A DNA stretch of 64,000 nt, taken from positions 3,100,001 to 3,164,000 of the forward strand of contig NZ_CP109130.1 of the NCBI RefSeq assembly GCF_035917975.1, given 5' to 3'. How positions within the stretch are numbered: the first letter of the stretch is position 1; each line of letters starts with the position of its first letter. Of the stretch, positions 54,545 through 62,234 are shown one piece after another. The notes under the pieces are model-generated. The model saw only the letters and a list, made by a program, of their open reading frames with translations. It was not told the DNA's origin and did no database searches. Made by a program: the position numbers and the translations under genes. The DNA comes from Streptosporangium sp. NBC_01756 (GTDB lineage: Bacteria > Actinomycetota > Actinomycetes > Streptosporangiales > Streptosporangiaceae).

Positions 54545-55603
54545 ATGGCAGTCCCCGACATCTTCCGAAATGTCACAAGAAATGTTAAAGAAGCGCTCTC
54601 CAGCCGCGAGGGATTCAAGGAGAAGGCCAAGGATCTGCCGCTGTACGTGCTGCAGTCCGCGCTGAGCGGAGTGGGTCAGGTTCTGCTGATCGGTGACCGC
54701 ATGCGGACCTCGGTCAAGCGCCTCGCCGGCCAGGACGAGAGCTCCGAGGAGTCCCGCCCGGAGAGCGAGAAGGCCGCTGCGAGCGTGGAGATCGAGGAGA
54801 AGCCGGTCCGCCGCGAGCCGGTCATCTTCGCTCCGCGCCCGGAGAGCGCCGCCGGCTCGGCCGCCGCGGGGACCACGCCCGAGGCCAACGGCTCCTCGTC
54901 CCGTCCGGAACCGGTCATCTTCGCCCCCACCAAGTCCAAGGCGACCGAGAACACCGAGAACAAGGTGACCGAGAAGGTGACCGAGCCGGAGCCCGCGGCT
55001 CCCGAGGCGGAGGCGCCCAAGGAGCAGGAGGCACCGAAGCCCACCGGAACCGCTGAGACCGCCGAGACCTTAAAGGTCACCGAACCCGCCGGGACCGTCC
55101 GCTCTTCCGAGGCCGCCAAGACAGTCGAGGCAGCCGGATCCGCCAAGACCGAGACCGCCGAGGCCCAGACCGCCGAAGCCGCCGAGACCGAGCCCACCAA
55201 GGCCAAGGCCAAGGCGAAGTCCCGGGCCAAGGCCGCCGAACCCGCCGAGGACGAGGCCTCCGAAACCGGGATCGAGCTCCCCGCCCCCGCGGCCGTGCAG
55301 GTCGAGGTCACGGAGGTGAAGGTGGTCAAGGCCGCGGGAGCCGGCGCCGCGTCGGCGAAGGTCACCGAGACCAGGATCGCCGATCCCGCGGTGGCCGAGC
55401 CGGTCCCCGGAGCGATCACCGTACCCGCCGAGCCGATGCCCGGCTACGGCCAGCTGACGGTCGCGTCCCTGCGCGCCCGGATGCGCGGCAAGTCCGCCGG
55501 GCAGATCGGGGATCTCCTCGCCTACGAGCGAGCCACCACCGCCCGTCCCGAGGTCGTGCGGATGTACGAGAACCGGCTGGTCAAGCTGGAGTCTGCGGAA
55601 TAG
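54545..55603 (+). CDS. Lipid-droplet-associated-protein-like, Lys/Ala/Glu-rich
   Basis: 352 residues from the ATG at 54545 (GGGAG upstream). Conserved N-terminus (about 1-60: FRNVTRNVKEALSSREG, PLYVLQSALSGVGQVLLIGD), probably an amphipathic or membrane-associating helix. The middle ~60-300 is low complexity (EPTKAKAKAKSRAKAAE), partly coiled. A C-terminal conserved part (PGYGQLTVASLRARMRG, TARPEVVRMYENRLV). The same gene lies between ispH (lytB2) and xseA in mycobacteria, where it is named for lipid-droplet association; function here is inferred from that. Starts 26 bases before xseA. Confidence 0.75.
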   Translation: MAVPDIFRNVTRNVKEALSSREGFKEKAKDLPLYVLQSALSGVGQVLLIGDRMRTSVKRLAGQDESSEESRPESEKAAASVEIEEKPVRREPVIFAPRPESAAGSAAAGTTPEANGSSSRPEPVIFAPTKSKATENTENKVTEKVTEPEPAAPEAEAPKEQEAPKPTGTAETAETLKVTEPAGTVRSSEAAKTVEAAGSAKTETAEAQTAEAAETEPTKAKAKAKSRAKAAEPAEDEASETGIELPAPAAVQVEVTEVKVVKAAGAGAASAKVTETRIADPAVAEPVPGAITVPAEPMPGYGQLTVASLRARMRGKSAGQIGDLLAYERATTARPEVVRMYENRLVKLESAE

Positions 55604-55629
55604 TCGCCATCGGCGCGTAGGCTCCCGCC

Positions 55630-56838
55630 ATGAGCTCGAAGACCACTCCGGAACAGCCGCTCCCGGTCCGCACGGTGCTGCAGATGGTCGGCGGCTGGAT
55701 CGGCAAACTCGGCACCGTCTGGGTGGAGGGGCAGATCACCGAGTTGACCGCCCGCGGCGGCACGGTGTTCCTGACGTTGCGTGACCCTGTGGCCAATGTG
55801 TCGGCCCGGGTCACCTGCCCCCGTGGCGTCTACGAGGCGACCGTCCCCCGGCCGGTGGACGGAGCCCGGGTCGTCATGCACCTGAAACCGGACTTCTGGG
55901 TAAATAAGGGGTCTTTCGCGTTCACCGCGCTGGAGATGCGACCGGTCGGCGTCGGCGAGCTGCTGGCCCGGCTGGAGCGACTCCGCCAGGTGCTCGCCGC
56001 CGAAGGGCTCTTCGGAGTCGACCGCAAGCGGCGGCTGCCGTTCCTGCCCGGCACCGTCGGGCTGATCTGCGGTCGTGACTCGGCCGCCGAACGCGACGTG
56101 CTGGAAAACTCGCGGCGCCGCTGGCCGGCGGTGCGGTTCAAGGTCGAGCCCGTGGCCGTGCAGGGGCCCTACGCGGTCGGCGAGGTCACCGAGGCCCTGC
56201 GCAGGTTCGACGCGGACGGAGAGGTCGACGTCATCGTGATCGCACGGGGCGGCGGGTCGATGGAGGACCTGCTGCCCTTCTCCGACGAGGCGCTGGTCCG
56301 GGCGGTCGCCGCGTGCCGGACCCCGGTGGTCAGCGCGATCGGGCACGAGCAGGACAATCCGCTGCTCGACCTGGTCGCCGACGTCCGGGCGTCCACCCCC
56401 ACCGACGCCGCCAAGAAGGTCGTCCCGGACGTCGGTGAGCAGCTCACGCTGGTGCGCCAGCTCCGCGACCGGGGCCGCCGGGTCGCCGGTGGCTGGCTGG
56501 AGCGGGAGGCGGCATGGCTGACGGCGGTCCGCTCCCGCCCCTCCCTGGCCGACCCGGTCCGCGAGATCGAGCGCAGGGCCGAGCAGGCCGAGCAGCTCAG
56601 GGATCGGGCCAGGCGTTCGCTCACCGGCTCCCTGGACCGCGCCCAGGACTCCCTGGGGCATCTGAGAGCACGCCTGGTCTCCCTCTCCCCCGCCGCCACC
56701 CTGGAACGCGGCTACGCGATCGTGCAGCGCCCCTCGGGCGACGTCGTACGGCTGGCGGGCGACGTCGCCCCCGGTGACGAGCTGACGATCCGGTTCTCCG
56801 ACGACAGGGTGACAGTCAGGAGCGAGACCGCCACGTGA
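55630..56838 (+). CDS. xseA: Exodeoxyribonuclease VII large subunit
   Basis: 402 residues. N-terminal OB-fold ([25 protein letters not shown]), then the catalytic core ([52 protein letters not shown]), and a coiled-coil C-terminus. With XseB it degrades single-stranded DNA. The convergent acetyltransferase gene overlaps its 3' end by 23 bases and lies between xseA and xseB, breaking the usual tight xseAB pair. Confidence 0.95.
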   Translation: MSSKTTPEQPLPVRTVLQMVGGWIGKLGTVWVEGQITELTARGGTVFLTLRDPVANVSARVTCPRGVYEATVPRPVDGARVVMHLKPDFWVNKGSFAFTALEMRPVGVGELLARLERLRQVLAAEGLFGVDRKRRLPFLPGTVGLICGRDSAAERDVLENSRRRWPAVRFKVEPVAVQGPYAVGEVTEALRRFDADGEVDVIVIARGGGSMEDLLPFSDEALVRAVAACRTPVVSAIGHEQDNPLLDLVADVRASTPTDAAKKVVPDVGEQLTLVRQLRDRGRRVAGGWLEREAAWLTAVRSRPSLADPVREIERRAEQAEQLRDRARRSLTGSLDRAQDSLGHLRARLVSLSPAATLERGYAIVQRPSGDVVRLAGDVAPGDELTIRFSDDRVTVRSETAT

Positions 56839-57286
56839 GCGACGGATAGCCGTCGTCGACGAAGCCGAGTTCCCGGTAGAGCGGCTCCGCCTCCGAGGTG
56901 GCGTGCAGGTCCACCCTGCGGACCTCGCCGTCCCGGTACCAGTCCAGGAGCGCGGACATGATGGCCCGGCCGTGTCCCTGGCGCCGGTGCGCGGGGTCGG
57001 TCGTCATGCCCTGGATGTAGCCGCAGCGGCCGTCGGGAAGGGTGGGGCCGGGGAAGCGGCCGAAGATGAGGCCGATCCCGCAGGCGGCCAGGCCGCCCGT
57101 GGGGGCGTCCACCACGTAGACGGCCGTGTCGGCGCTGCCCAGCCGCTCCTTGAGGCTGTCGGCGTAGGCTTCCTGCCAGTGCTCGTCGATGGGGTAGCTG
57201 CCGTCCTGGGCCATCCGGTCGGCCAGGATCTCACGCAGACGGACCAGTTCGGGGATGTCGTCGGGGGTCGCGGTGCGAACGCTCAT
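56816..57286 (-). CDS. GNAT family N-acetyltransferase inserted between xseA and xseB
   Basis: 156 residues from the ATG at 57286. Acetyl-CoA loop [20 protein letters not shown] (Q/R-x-x-G-x-G/A). C-terminal [15 protein letters not shown]. It overlaps xseA by 23 bases tail to tail. Substrate unknown. Its insertion between xseA and xseB on the other strand is an unusual order. Confidence 0.85.
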   Translation of the reverse strand: MSVRTATPDDIPELVRLREILADRMAQDGSYPIDEHWQEAYADSLKERLGSADTAVYVVDAPTGGLAACGIGLIFGRFPGPTLPDGRCGYIQGMTTDPAHRRQGHGRAIMSALLDWYRDGEVRRVDLHATSEAEPLYRELGFVDDGYPSLTWRSRS

Positions 57287-57395
57287 CGACGGATTCTCCC
57301 AGTCCCGCGAGCTGCGAAGTCCGCCGGGGTGACCTCGGGTTGCCGACCGCCTGTCCGCGGCCTCCGTCGGGGAACGTCGCACTAGGGTGGTGGAC

Positions 57396-57626
57396 GTGGC
57401 CGATGAGAAGACACCGTCGTACGAGCAGGCACGCGAGGAGCTGACCGAGGTGGTCCGCCGCCTGGAGGCGGGCGGGCTCACACTGGAGCAGTCGATCGAG
57501 CTCTGGGAGCGTGGCGAGAAGCTGGCGTCGCTGTGCGAGGAGTGGCTCCAGGGCGCCCGGGTGAAGCTGGCCGCCGCCATGGCGCAGCGCAGGCAGCCCG
57601 ACCTCTCCGGCGACGCGCCCTTCTGA
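57396..57626 (+). CDS. xseB: Exodeoxyribonuclease VII small subunit
   Basis: 76 residues from the GTG at 57396 (AGGG eight bases upstream; GTGs at 57387 and 57390 possible). SYEQAREELTEVVRRLEAGG and LTLEQSIELWERGEKLASLC are the hallmark helices of XseB. The protein multimerises on XseA. Short repeats follow its stop. Confidence 0.93.
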   Translation: MADEKTPSYEQAREELTEVVRRLEAGGLTLEQSIELWERGEKLASLCEEWLQGARVKLAAAMAQRRQPDLSGDAPF

Positions 57627-57632
57627 CCCGCC

Positions 57633-57694
57633 GGGGACCACACGCCGACCGACTGGGGGACCACACGGCTCCAACCGGCCAGGGAACCACACGG
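57633..57694. repeat. Three diverged copies of a GGGRACCACACG motif behind xseB
   Basis: GGGGACCACACG (57633), GGGGACCACACGG (57656) and AGGGAACCACACGG (57681) lie 23-25 bases apart, the last two with ACCGACT/AACCGGCCA between. The last copy, CCGGCCAGGGAACCAC, resembles CCGGCCGGGAACCAC behind glpX. A dispersed 3'-end repeat family is possible. Confidence 0.6.
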
Positions 57695-57718
57695 CGCTGC
57701 GGCCTTACGGTGTGCCGG

Positions 57719-58252
57719 TCAGGAGGCCGTCTTCGCCTGCTGCTTGAGCGATCCCGCCAGCGCCGACAGCTCGTCCCACTGGGCGGTTCCGGTGACGACG
57801 ACCGTGACGTCGGGCAGCAGCCGGACGAGGGAGCGCTGGTCCTTGTCCTTGCGGAGGCGCTGTTCCCAGGTCACGCCGCCGACCTGGACGCTGCCGACGA
57901 CCTCGCCGGTGTTGGCCATCCGGTTGGCGAACTCGGCCGCAGGCTTCTCGTCGCTCTGGGCGAGCATCGCGTGGGAGCGCTTGGCGGTGGCGAAACCGAG
58001 TCTCCAGCTCACCACGCCCTTCTCGTTGGTCACCCGGGAGCTCGTCGGAATCCAGCCGGCGGGCACCGGCTCGGGCGACCACGTCTGGTAGGGAGCGGTG
58101 TGGCGCATGTTGGCCACGTCGATCGAGTAGTCGACCTTGGGAATGTGCTCGGTCCTGCTCTGCGGCGTGACCAGCAGAAAGACGCCGACGCCGGCGAGGC
58201 AGACCAGCATCGCGACCGCGTAGCCGTAGAAACCCTGAGTGAACCGTTCCAC
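57719..58252 (-). CDS. DUF4245 membrane-anchored protein
   Basis: 177 residues. One N-terminal TM (YGYAVAMLVCLAGVGVFLLV, about 9-29), then an extracytoplasmic domain (WSPEPVPAGWIPTSSRV, VSWRLGFATAKRSH, DVTVVVTGTAQWDELSALAGSL). The same gene lies beside glpX in mycobacteria (DUF4245). Function unknown. Confidence 0.85.
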   Translation of the reverse strand: MERFTQGFYGYAVAMLVCLAGVGVFLLVTPQSRTEHIPKVDYSIDVANMRHTAPYQTWSPEPVPAGWIPTSSRVTNEKGVVSWRLGFATAKRSHAMLAQSDEKPAAEFANRMANTGEVVGSVQVGGVTWEQRLRKDKDQRSLVRLLPDVTVVVTGTAQWDELSALAGSLKQQAKTAS

Positions 58253-58291
58253 GTCTGTCGACCCTAGTCGCTCGGGAGGGCGGTCCCGGCC

Positions 58292-58897
58292 TCAGGGGCG
58301 ACGGATCTGCCCGATGATGGCCAGCACACCCTCGGCGAGGTCGCGGGAGGCGTCCTCGTCCTCGGACAGGGCGACCTCGGAGACGGCGGCGGCGAGCGCG
58401 CCGGTGAGGACCACGACCAGCGCGCCCTGGTCGTCCTCGAACAGGGTGGCGTTGCGCTTGGCCCACTGGCGCAGCCGGTCGCGCACGATGAGCTCGAAGC
58501 CGGGCGGCCCGTCCCCCCGCAGGAACAGCGCGGAGATCTCGCGCTCGGCGAGGCACCCCTCCAGGTAGGCGCGGGCGCCGGCGACGAACAGCCGCATCGG
58601 GTCCGTCTCGCCCTCGGCGCGGGCCTCCTGGACCGCCTGTTTGGTCCGCTGCGTCTGCCGGGTCTGGAACTCGTCGAAGAGCGTCAGGTAGAGATCGGCC
58701 TTGCCGGAGAAGTGGTGGTAGAGGCTGCCGACACTCGCTCCGGCACGGGCGACCACGTCGGTGACCCCGGCCTCCGCGAAACCGCTCGCGACGAAGACCT
58801 CCCTCGCCGCGGTGAGGAGTGCGACGCGCGTGGCGGCACCCCGCTCGGAGGTCCGTGCGGTCACACCTGTCACCTCCCGGTCCATGTCGCTGCTCAT
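58292..58897 (-). CDS. TetR family transcriptional regulator, divergent from glpX
   Basis: 201 residues from the ATG at 58897 (a GTG at 58906 is possible). HTH: VFVASGFAEAGVTDVVARAG then ASVGSLYHHFSGKADLYL. The C-terminal domain includes FLRGDGPPGFELIVRDRLRQW. GATAAT lies ten bases before the ATG, suggesting an almost leaderless transcript. A 17-base inverted repeat lies between it and glpX, so it may control glpX and itself. Confidence 0.88.
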   Translation of the reverse strand: MSSDMDREVTGVTARTSERGAATRVALLTAAREVFVASGFAEAGVTDVVARAGASVGSLYHHFSGKADLYLTLFDEFQTRQTQRTKQAVQEARAEGETDPMRLFVAGARAYLEGCLAEREISALFLRGDGPPGFELIVRDRLRQWAKRNATLFEDDQGALVVVLTGALAAAVSEVALSEDEDASRDLAEGVLAIIGQIRRP

Positions 58898-58935
58898 GCT
58901 GGGCACATTATCCCCCGACACCCGGTAAGAGGGTG

Positions 58936-58952
58936 GCAACTACGATCGTTGC
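58936..58952. promoter_or_regulatory. Inverted repeat between tetR and glpX
   Basis: GCAAC-TACGATC-GTTGC has perfect five-base arms and ACGATCGT inside. It lies 38 bases upstream of the TetR start and 27 upstream of glpX, a typical operator place. Confidence 0.55.
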
Positions 58953-58979
58953 AGTAATCCAGGAGAGGGGCTCCTTGTC

Positions 58980-60014
58980 ATGTCCGATCAGACATCCGTA
59001 CCCGCCGCGCTCGCCACGGGCGCACACGCGCCCGACCGCAACCTCGCTCTCGAACTCGTCAGGGTGACCGAGGCCGCCGCGATGGCGGCGGCCCGCTGGG
59101 TCGGGCGCGGCGACAAGAACGGCGCCGACGGCGCCGCGGTGAACGCGATGCGCCAGTTGATCAACACGGTGTCGATGAGCGGTGTGGTGGTGATCGGCGA
59201 GGGGGAGAAGGACAACGCGCCGATGCTCTACAACGGCGAGCAGGTCGGGGATGGCAGCGGCGCCGCGTGCGACGTGGCCGTGGACCCGATTGACGGCACC
59301 CGGCTGACGGCGCTCGGCATGCCCAACGGCATCTCGGTCATCGCGGTCAGCGAGCGCGGCTCGATGTACGACCCGTCAGCGGTCTTCTACATGGACAAAC
59401 TGGTCACCGGCCCCGAGGCCGCCGGGTCGGTGGATATCAACGCACCGGTGGCCGACAACATCGCCGCGGTGGCCCGGGCCAAGGGCGGCGAGCCCTCGGA
59501 CGTGACCGTGGTCGTCCTCGACCGGCCGCGCCACGAGAAGCTCATCAGGGAGATCCGGGACACCGGCGCGCGGATCAGGCTCATCACCGACGGCGACGTG
59601 GCCGGAGCGATCATGGCCGCCCGCGCCGGCACCGGCGTGGATCTGATGCTGGGCGTCGGCGGCACGCCCGAGGGCATCATCGCGGCCTGCGCGCTCAAGT
59701 GCCTGGGCGGTGTCATCCAGGGCCGGCTGTGGCCGCAGGACGACGCCGAGCGCCGCCGGGCGCTGGACGCCGGCCTCGATCTGGACGCCACGCTGAGCAC
59801 CGACGACCTGGTCAGATCGGACGACGTGTTCTTCGCGGCCACCGGCATCACCGACGGCGAGCTCATGCAGGGGGTCCGCTACCGGGGCGGTCACGCGGTC
59901 ACCAGTTCCCTGGTCATGCGGGGTCGTTCCGGCACGATCCGCAAGATCGAGAGTGAGCACCAGCTCTGGAAGCTGCGCGCCTACAGCGCGATCAACTTCG
60001 ACAGCGCGAGCTGA
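58980..60014 (+). CDS. glpX: Fructose-1,6-bisphosphatase class II
   Basis: 344 residues. Gluconeogenic hydrolysis of fructose-1,6-bisphosphate. Metal and substrate motifs: [46 protein letters not shown], and the C-terminal [20 protein letters not shown] lies upstream of the ATG. Actinobacteria rely on this enzyme as main FBPase. Monocistronic; a duplication of its 3' end follows. Confidence 0.95.
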   Translation: MSDQTSVPAALATGAHAPDRNLALELVRVTEAAAMAAARWVGRGDKNGADGAAVNAMRQLINTVSMSGVVVIGEGEKDNAPMLYNGEQVGDGSGAACDVAVDPIDGTRLTALGMPNGISVIAVSERGSMYDPSAVFYMDKLVTGPEAAGSVDINAPVADNIAAVARAKGGEPSDVTVVVLDRPRHEKLIREIRDTGARIRLITDGDVAGAIMAARAGTGVDLMLGVGGTPEGIIAACALKCLGGVIQGRLWPQDDAERRRALDAGLDLDATLSTDDLVRSDDVFFAATGITDGELMQGVRYRGGHAVTSSLVMRGRSGTIRKIESEHQLWKLRAYSAINFDSAS

Positions 60015-60070
60015 CCGGCCGGGAACCACCCCCGTTCCACAGCGTGAGCTGACCGGCCGGGAATCACCCG
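60002..60070. repeat. Duplicated 3' end of glpX (two 31-base copies)
   Basis: ACAGCG-C/T-GAGCTGACCGGCCGGGAA-C/T-CACCC occurs at 60002-60032, spanning the glpX stop, and again at 60040-60070, with two differences. It ends against the 3' end of the convergent DUF1707 gene. Confidence 0.8.
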
Positions 60071-60071
60071 T

Positions 60072-60674
60072 TCAGCGGCGGAACCAGGGCCGGCGGGGCC
60101 GCTTGGGCGACTTGGCGACGATGCTGCCCAGCGTGACGAGGCCGGTGATCTCGATGACCGGGCCGTCGGGCGAGGGCGGCACCTGGTTCTTCTTCCCGGC
60201 CATGAAGCCGGCGGCGGGCATCTCGATCCGGACGCCCTCGGGGACGATCAGCGTGAGGGTCCCGGCCATCACGGTGGCCTGGAGGGTCACGTGGCCGGAC
60301 TGGAGCAGCGCCTCGCGCAGGTCGAGCGTGACGTTGGCGCAGATCGCGGTGGCGGAGAAGCGGGTGGGCACCACCCAGCGGCCCGAGCGCTCATCCGAGC
60401 CGAAGAAGGCCACGACCGGGCGGACGTCGGTCCGCAGCGGCTGAGCCTCGGGTGGGAGCAGGTCGGTGGTGAGTGCGCCGATCTCGCCCAGGGTGCGGGC
60501 ACGGTACAGCGCTTCGAGCCGCTCCTCGTGCTCCTCGTGGTTCAGCCGGCCGTCGGCGAGCGCGTCGCCCAGCACGGCGGCCACCCGTTCCCGGTCGGCG
60601 TTGCCCGCCCGCAGGTCGCCGGGGCGCGGCTCGCCCGCCTGGTTGTGAACGGCCGGAGGCCGGGAGCTTTCCAC
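60072..60674 (-). CDS. DUF1707 protein with cell-wall stress (LiaF-like) C-terminus
   Basis: 200 residues from the GTG at 60674; the frame is open to 60848 but the conserved part starts later. DUF1707 about 20-75: PGDLRAGNADRERVAAVLGD, ADGRLNHEEHEERLEALYRA. The C-terminus (VVAFFGSDERSGRWVVPTRF, LTLIVPEGVRIEMPAAGFM) matches the LiaF / cell-wall-active antibiotic response fold. Such proteins are common in actinobacteria, with unknown biochemical role. Convergent with glpX. Confidence 0.85.
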   Translation of the reverse strand: MESSRPPAVHNQAGEPRPGDLRAGNADRERVAAVLGDALADGRLNHEEHEERLEALYRARTLGEIGALTTDLLPPEAQPLRTDVRPVVAFFGSDERSGRWVVPTRFSATAICANVTLDLREALLQSGHVTLQATVMAGTLTLIVPEGVRIEMPAAGFMAGKKNQVPPSPDGPVIEITGLVTLGSIVAKSPKRPRRPWFRR

Positions 60675-60914
60675 CTTCCCGACCCTAACCGCTGCCGGGG
60701 CCGGGGCGGGGTGACCGGGTCGCCACACAGACACGGCGCCCAGCCTGCCCGGCGACCCGGAACCCGCCCCGGCGGGGATCTCGACCCGTGTCCGGGCCAC
60801 AAGACACCCCCGCCGCCGGAACCGGCCGAGGACGGGCCCGTACACCATTGACCGCGGGGGGCGGCGCCCCTACCCTGACGGGAACTTGACTCCCCCTCAT
60901 GTTCCGTGGAGACC

Positions 60915-62081
60915 ATGGTGCCGACCCCCCGCGACAGGCAGGCACGAATGGCGACCTGGGCCGCCTTCTTCGTCCAGGGCATCTGCTTCGCCACCCTGCT
61001 CACCCACGTGATCGACCTGCAGCACAGGTTCGGGCTGAGCGACGGGGACCTCACTCTCGTCCTGCTGCTCGTGCCGGTGATCGCCGGCGTCGGAAGCGTC
61101 GTGGCCGGTCCGCTGGCCGCGAGGTACGGCAGCGGACCGGTCCTGCGGATCTCCCAGTTGGGGGTCTGCGGCGTCGTGGCCCTTTCCGGGTGGAACGACG
61201 GGCTCGCCGGGCTGTACGCGCTCAGCGCCGTGTTCGGCCTCTTCGTCGGGGCGGTGGACGCGGCGATGAACATGCAGGCCGTAGCCGTCGAACGCCGCTA
61301 CGGCATGAGCGTGCTGACCGGCTTCCACGCCGTGTGGAGTGTCGGTTCGATGCTGGGTGCCGGATTCAACACGGCCTTCAGCGCCCTCGGGACTGGCCTG
61401 GGCTGGTCGTTCACCGTCCCGGTGGCGATCGGCGCCGCGATCTCGGTCGTCCTACTGCCCCGGCTCTACGGCCGGGACGAGGAGAAGGCGACGGCGCACA
61501 CCGCCGCGGCGGCCGGGGTGCCATGGCGGCCGATCATCCCGCTCTGCCTGGCGATGGCCTTCCTCTACGTCGGCGACGCGGCGGTCTCCAACTACGGCAC
61601 CGTCTACATGGAGAAGGCGCTGGGGGCGACCGGCTGGCTGGTGCCCTTCGCCTACCTCGTCTACCAGGCGGCCATGCTCGCCGTGCGGATCCCCGGCGAC
61701 CTCGCGGTACGCAGGTACGGCCCGGCCCCGGTCGTCCGGGTGGGCGCGGTGCTCGCCGCCGTCGGCACGCTGGGCGTCGTCGTCGCCCCCGGCGCCCTGG
61801 TGGCGGTCCTGTCGTTCGGCCTGGTCGGCATCGGACTGTCCGTCATCGCGCCGCAGTCGTTCTCCGCGGCCGGCCGCCTCGGCGCCGGGGCCGAGACGGC
61901 GATCGCACGGGTCAACGTGTTCAACTACGTGGGCTTCCTCATCGGCGCGGCCGTGGTCGGCACCGTCAACGACACCGTGGACGTACGGACGGCGTTCATA
62001 CCGGCCGCCGTCATGGTGGCCCTGATCGTGCCACTGGCCCGGGGCTTCCAGCCCAAGCCGGAGGTCGCGGCCCGAGGATGA
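60915..62081 (+). CDS. MFS transporter
   Basis: 388 residues from the ATG at 60915 (GTGs at 60906 and 60918 possible; GGAG is close). About 11-12 hydrophobic helices. The first loop motif appears as LAARYGSGPVLR (about 69-80) after TM2. Middle loop about 195-210 is charged (RDEEKATAHTAAAAG). The group is near YbjJ-type and fucose/sugar-like MFS exporters. Substrate unknown. Convergent with iolD, with paired hairpins between. Confidence 0.85.
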   Translation: MVPTPRDRQARMATWAAFFVQGICFATLLTHVIDLQHRFGLSDGDLTLVLLLVPVIAGVGSVVAGPLAARYGSGPVLRISQLGVCGVVALSGWNDGLAGLYALSAVFGLFVGAVDAAMNMQAVAVERRYGMSVLTGFHAVWSVGSMLGAGFNTAFSALGTGLGWSFTVPVAIGAAISVVLLPRLYGRDEEKATAHTAAAAGVPWRPIIPLCLAMAFLYVGDAAVSNYGTVYMEKALGATGWLVPFAYLVYQAAMLAVRIPGDLAVRRYGPAPVVRVGAVLAAVGTLGVVVAPGALVAVLSFGLVGIGLSVIAPQSFSAAGRLGAGAETAIARVNVFNYVGFLIGAAVVGTVNDTVDVRTAFIPAAVMVALIVPLARGFQPKPEVAARG

Positions 62082-62095
62082 CGGCGCCGTTCCGA

Positions 62096-62155
62096 CCGGT
62101 CTCCCCTTCTCCCGCCTTCTCCCGGCAGGGAGAGGGCGCCACGGCCGGAGACCGG
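62096..62155. terminator. Nested hairpins between convergent MFS and iolD genes
   Basis: Outer stem CCGGTCTCC (62096-62104) with GGAGACCGG (62147-62155); inner stem TCTCCC / GGGAGA with a GGCA loop. No T-run. Confidence 0.5.
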
Positions 62156-62168
62156 CGGCGGCCCCACC

Positions 62169-62234
62169 GGTCTCGCTCCTCCCCGTCAGAGGCAGGGGCG
62201 CTGGTCTCGCTCCCCCGTCAGAGGTAGGGGCGCT
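62169..62234. repeat. Tandem duplication of the iolD 3' end
   Basis: Two adjacent copies, 34 and 32 bases, of GGTCTCGCTC(CT)CCCCGTCAGAGG-C/T-AGGGGCGCT. The right copy (62203-62234) holds the iolD stop and last codons; the left copy lies behind the gene. Confidence 0.8.
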
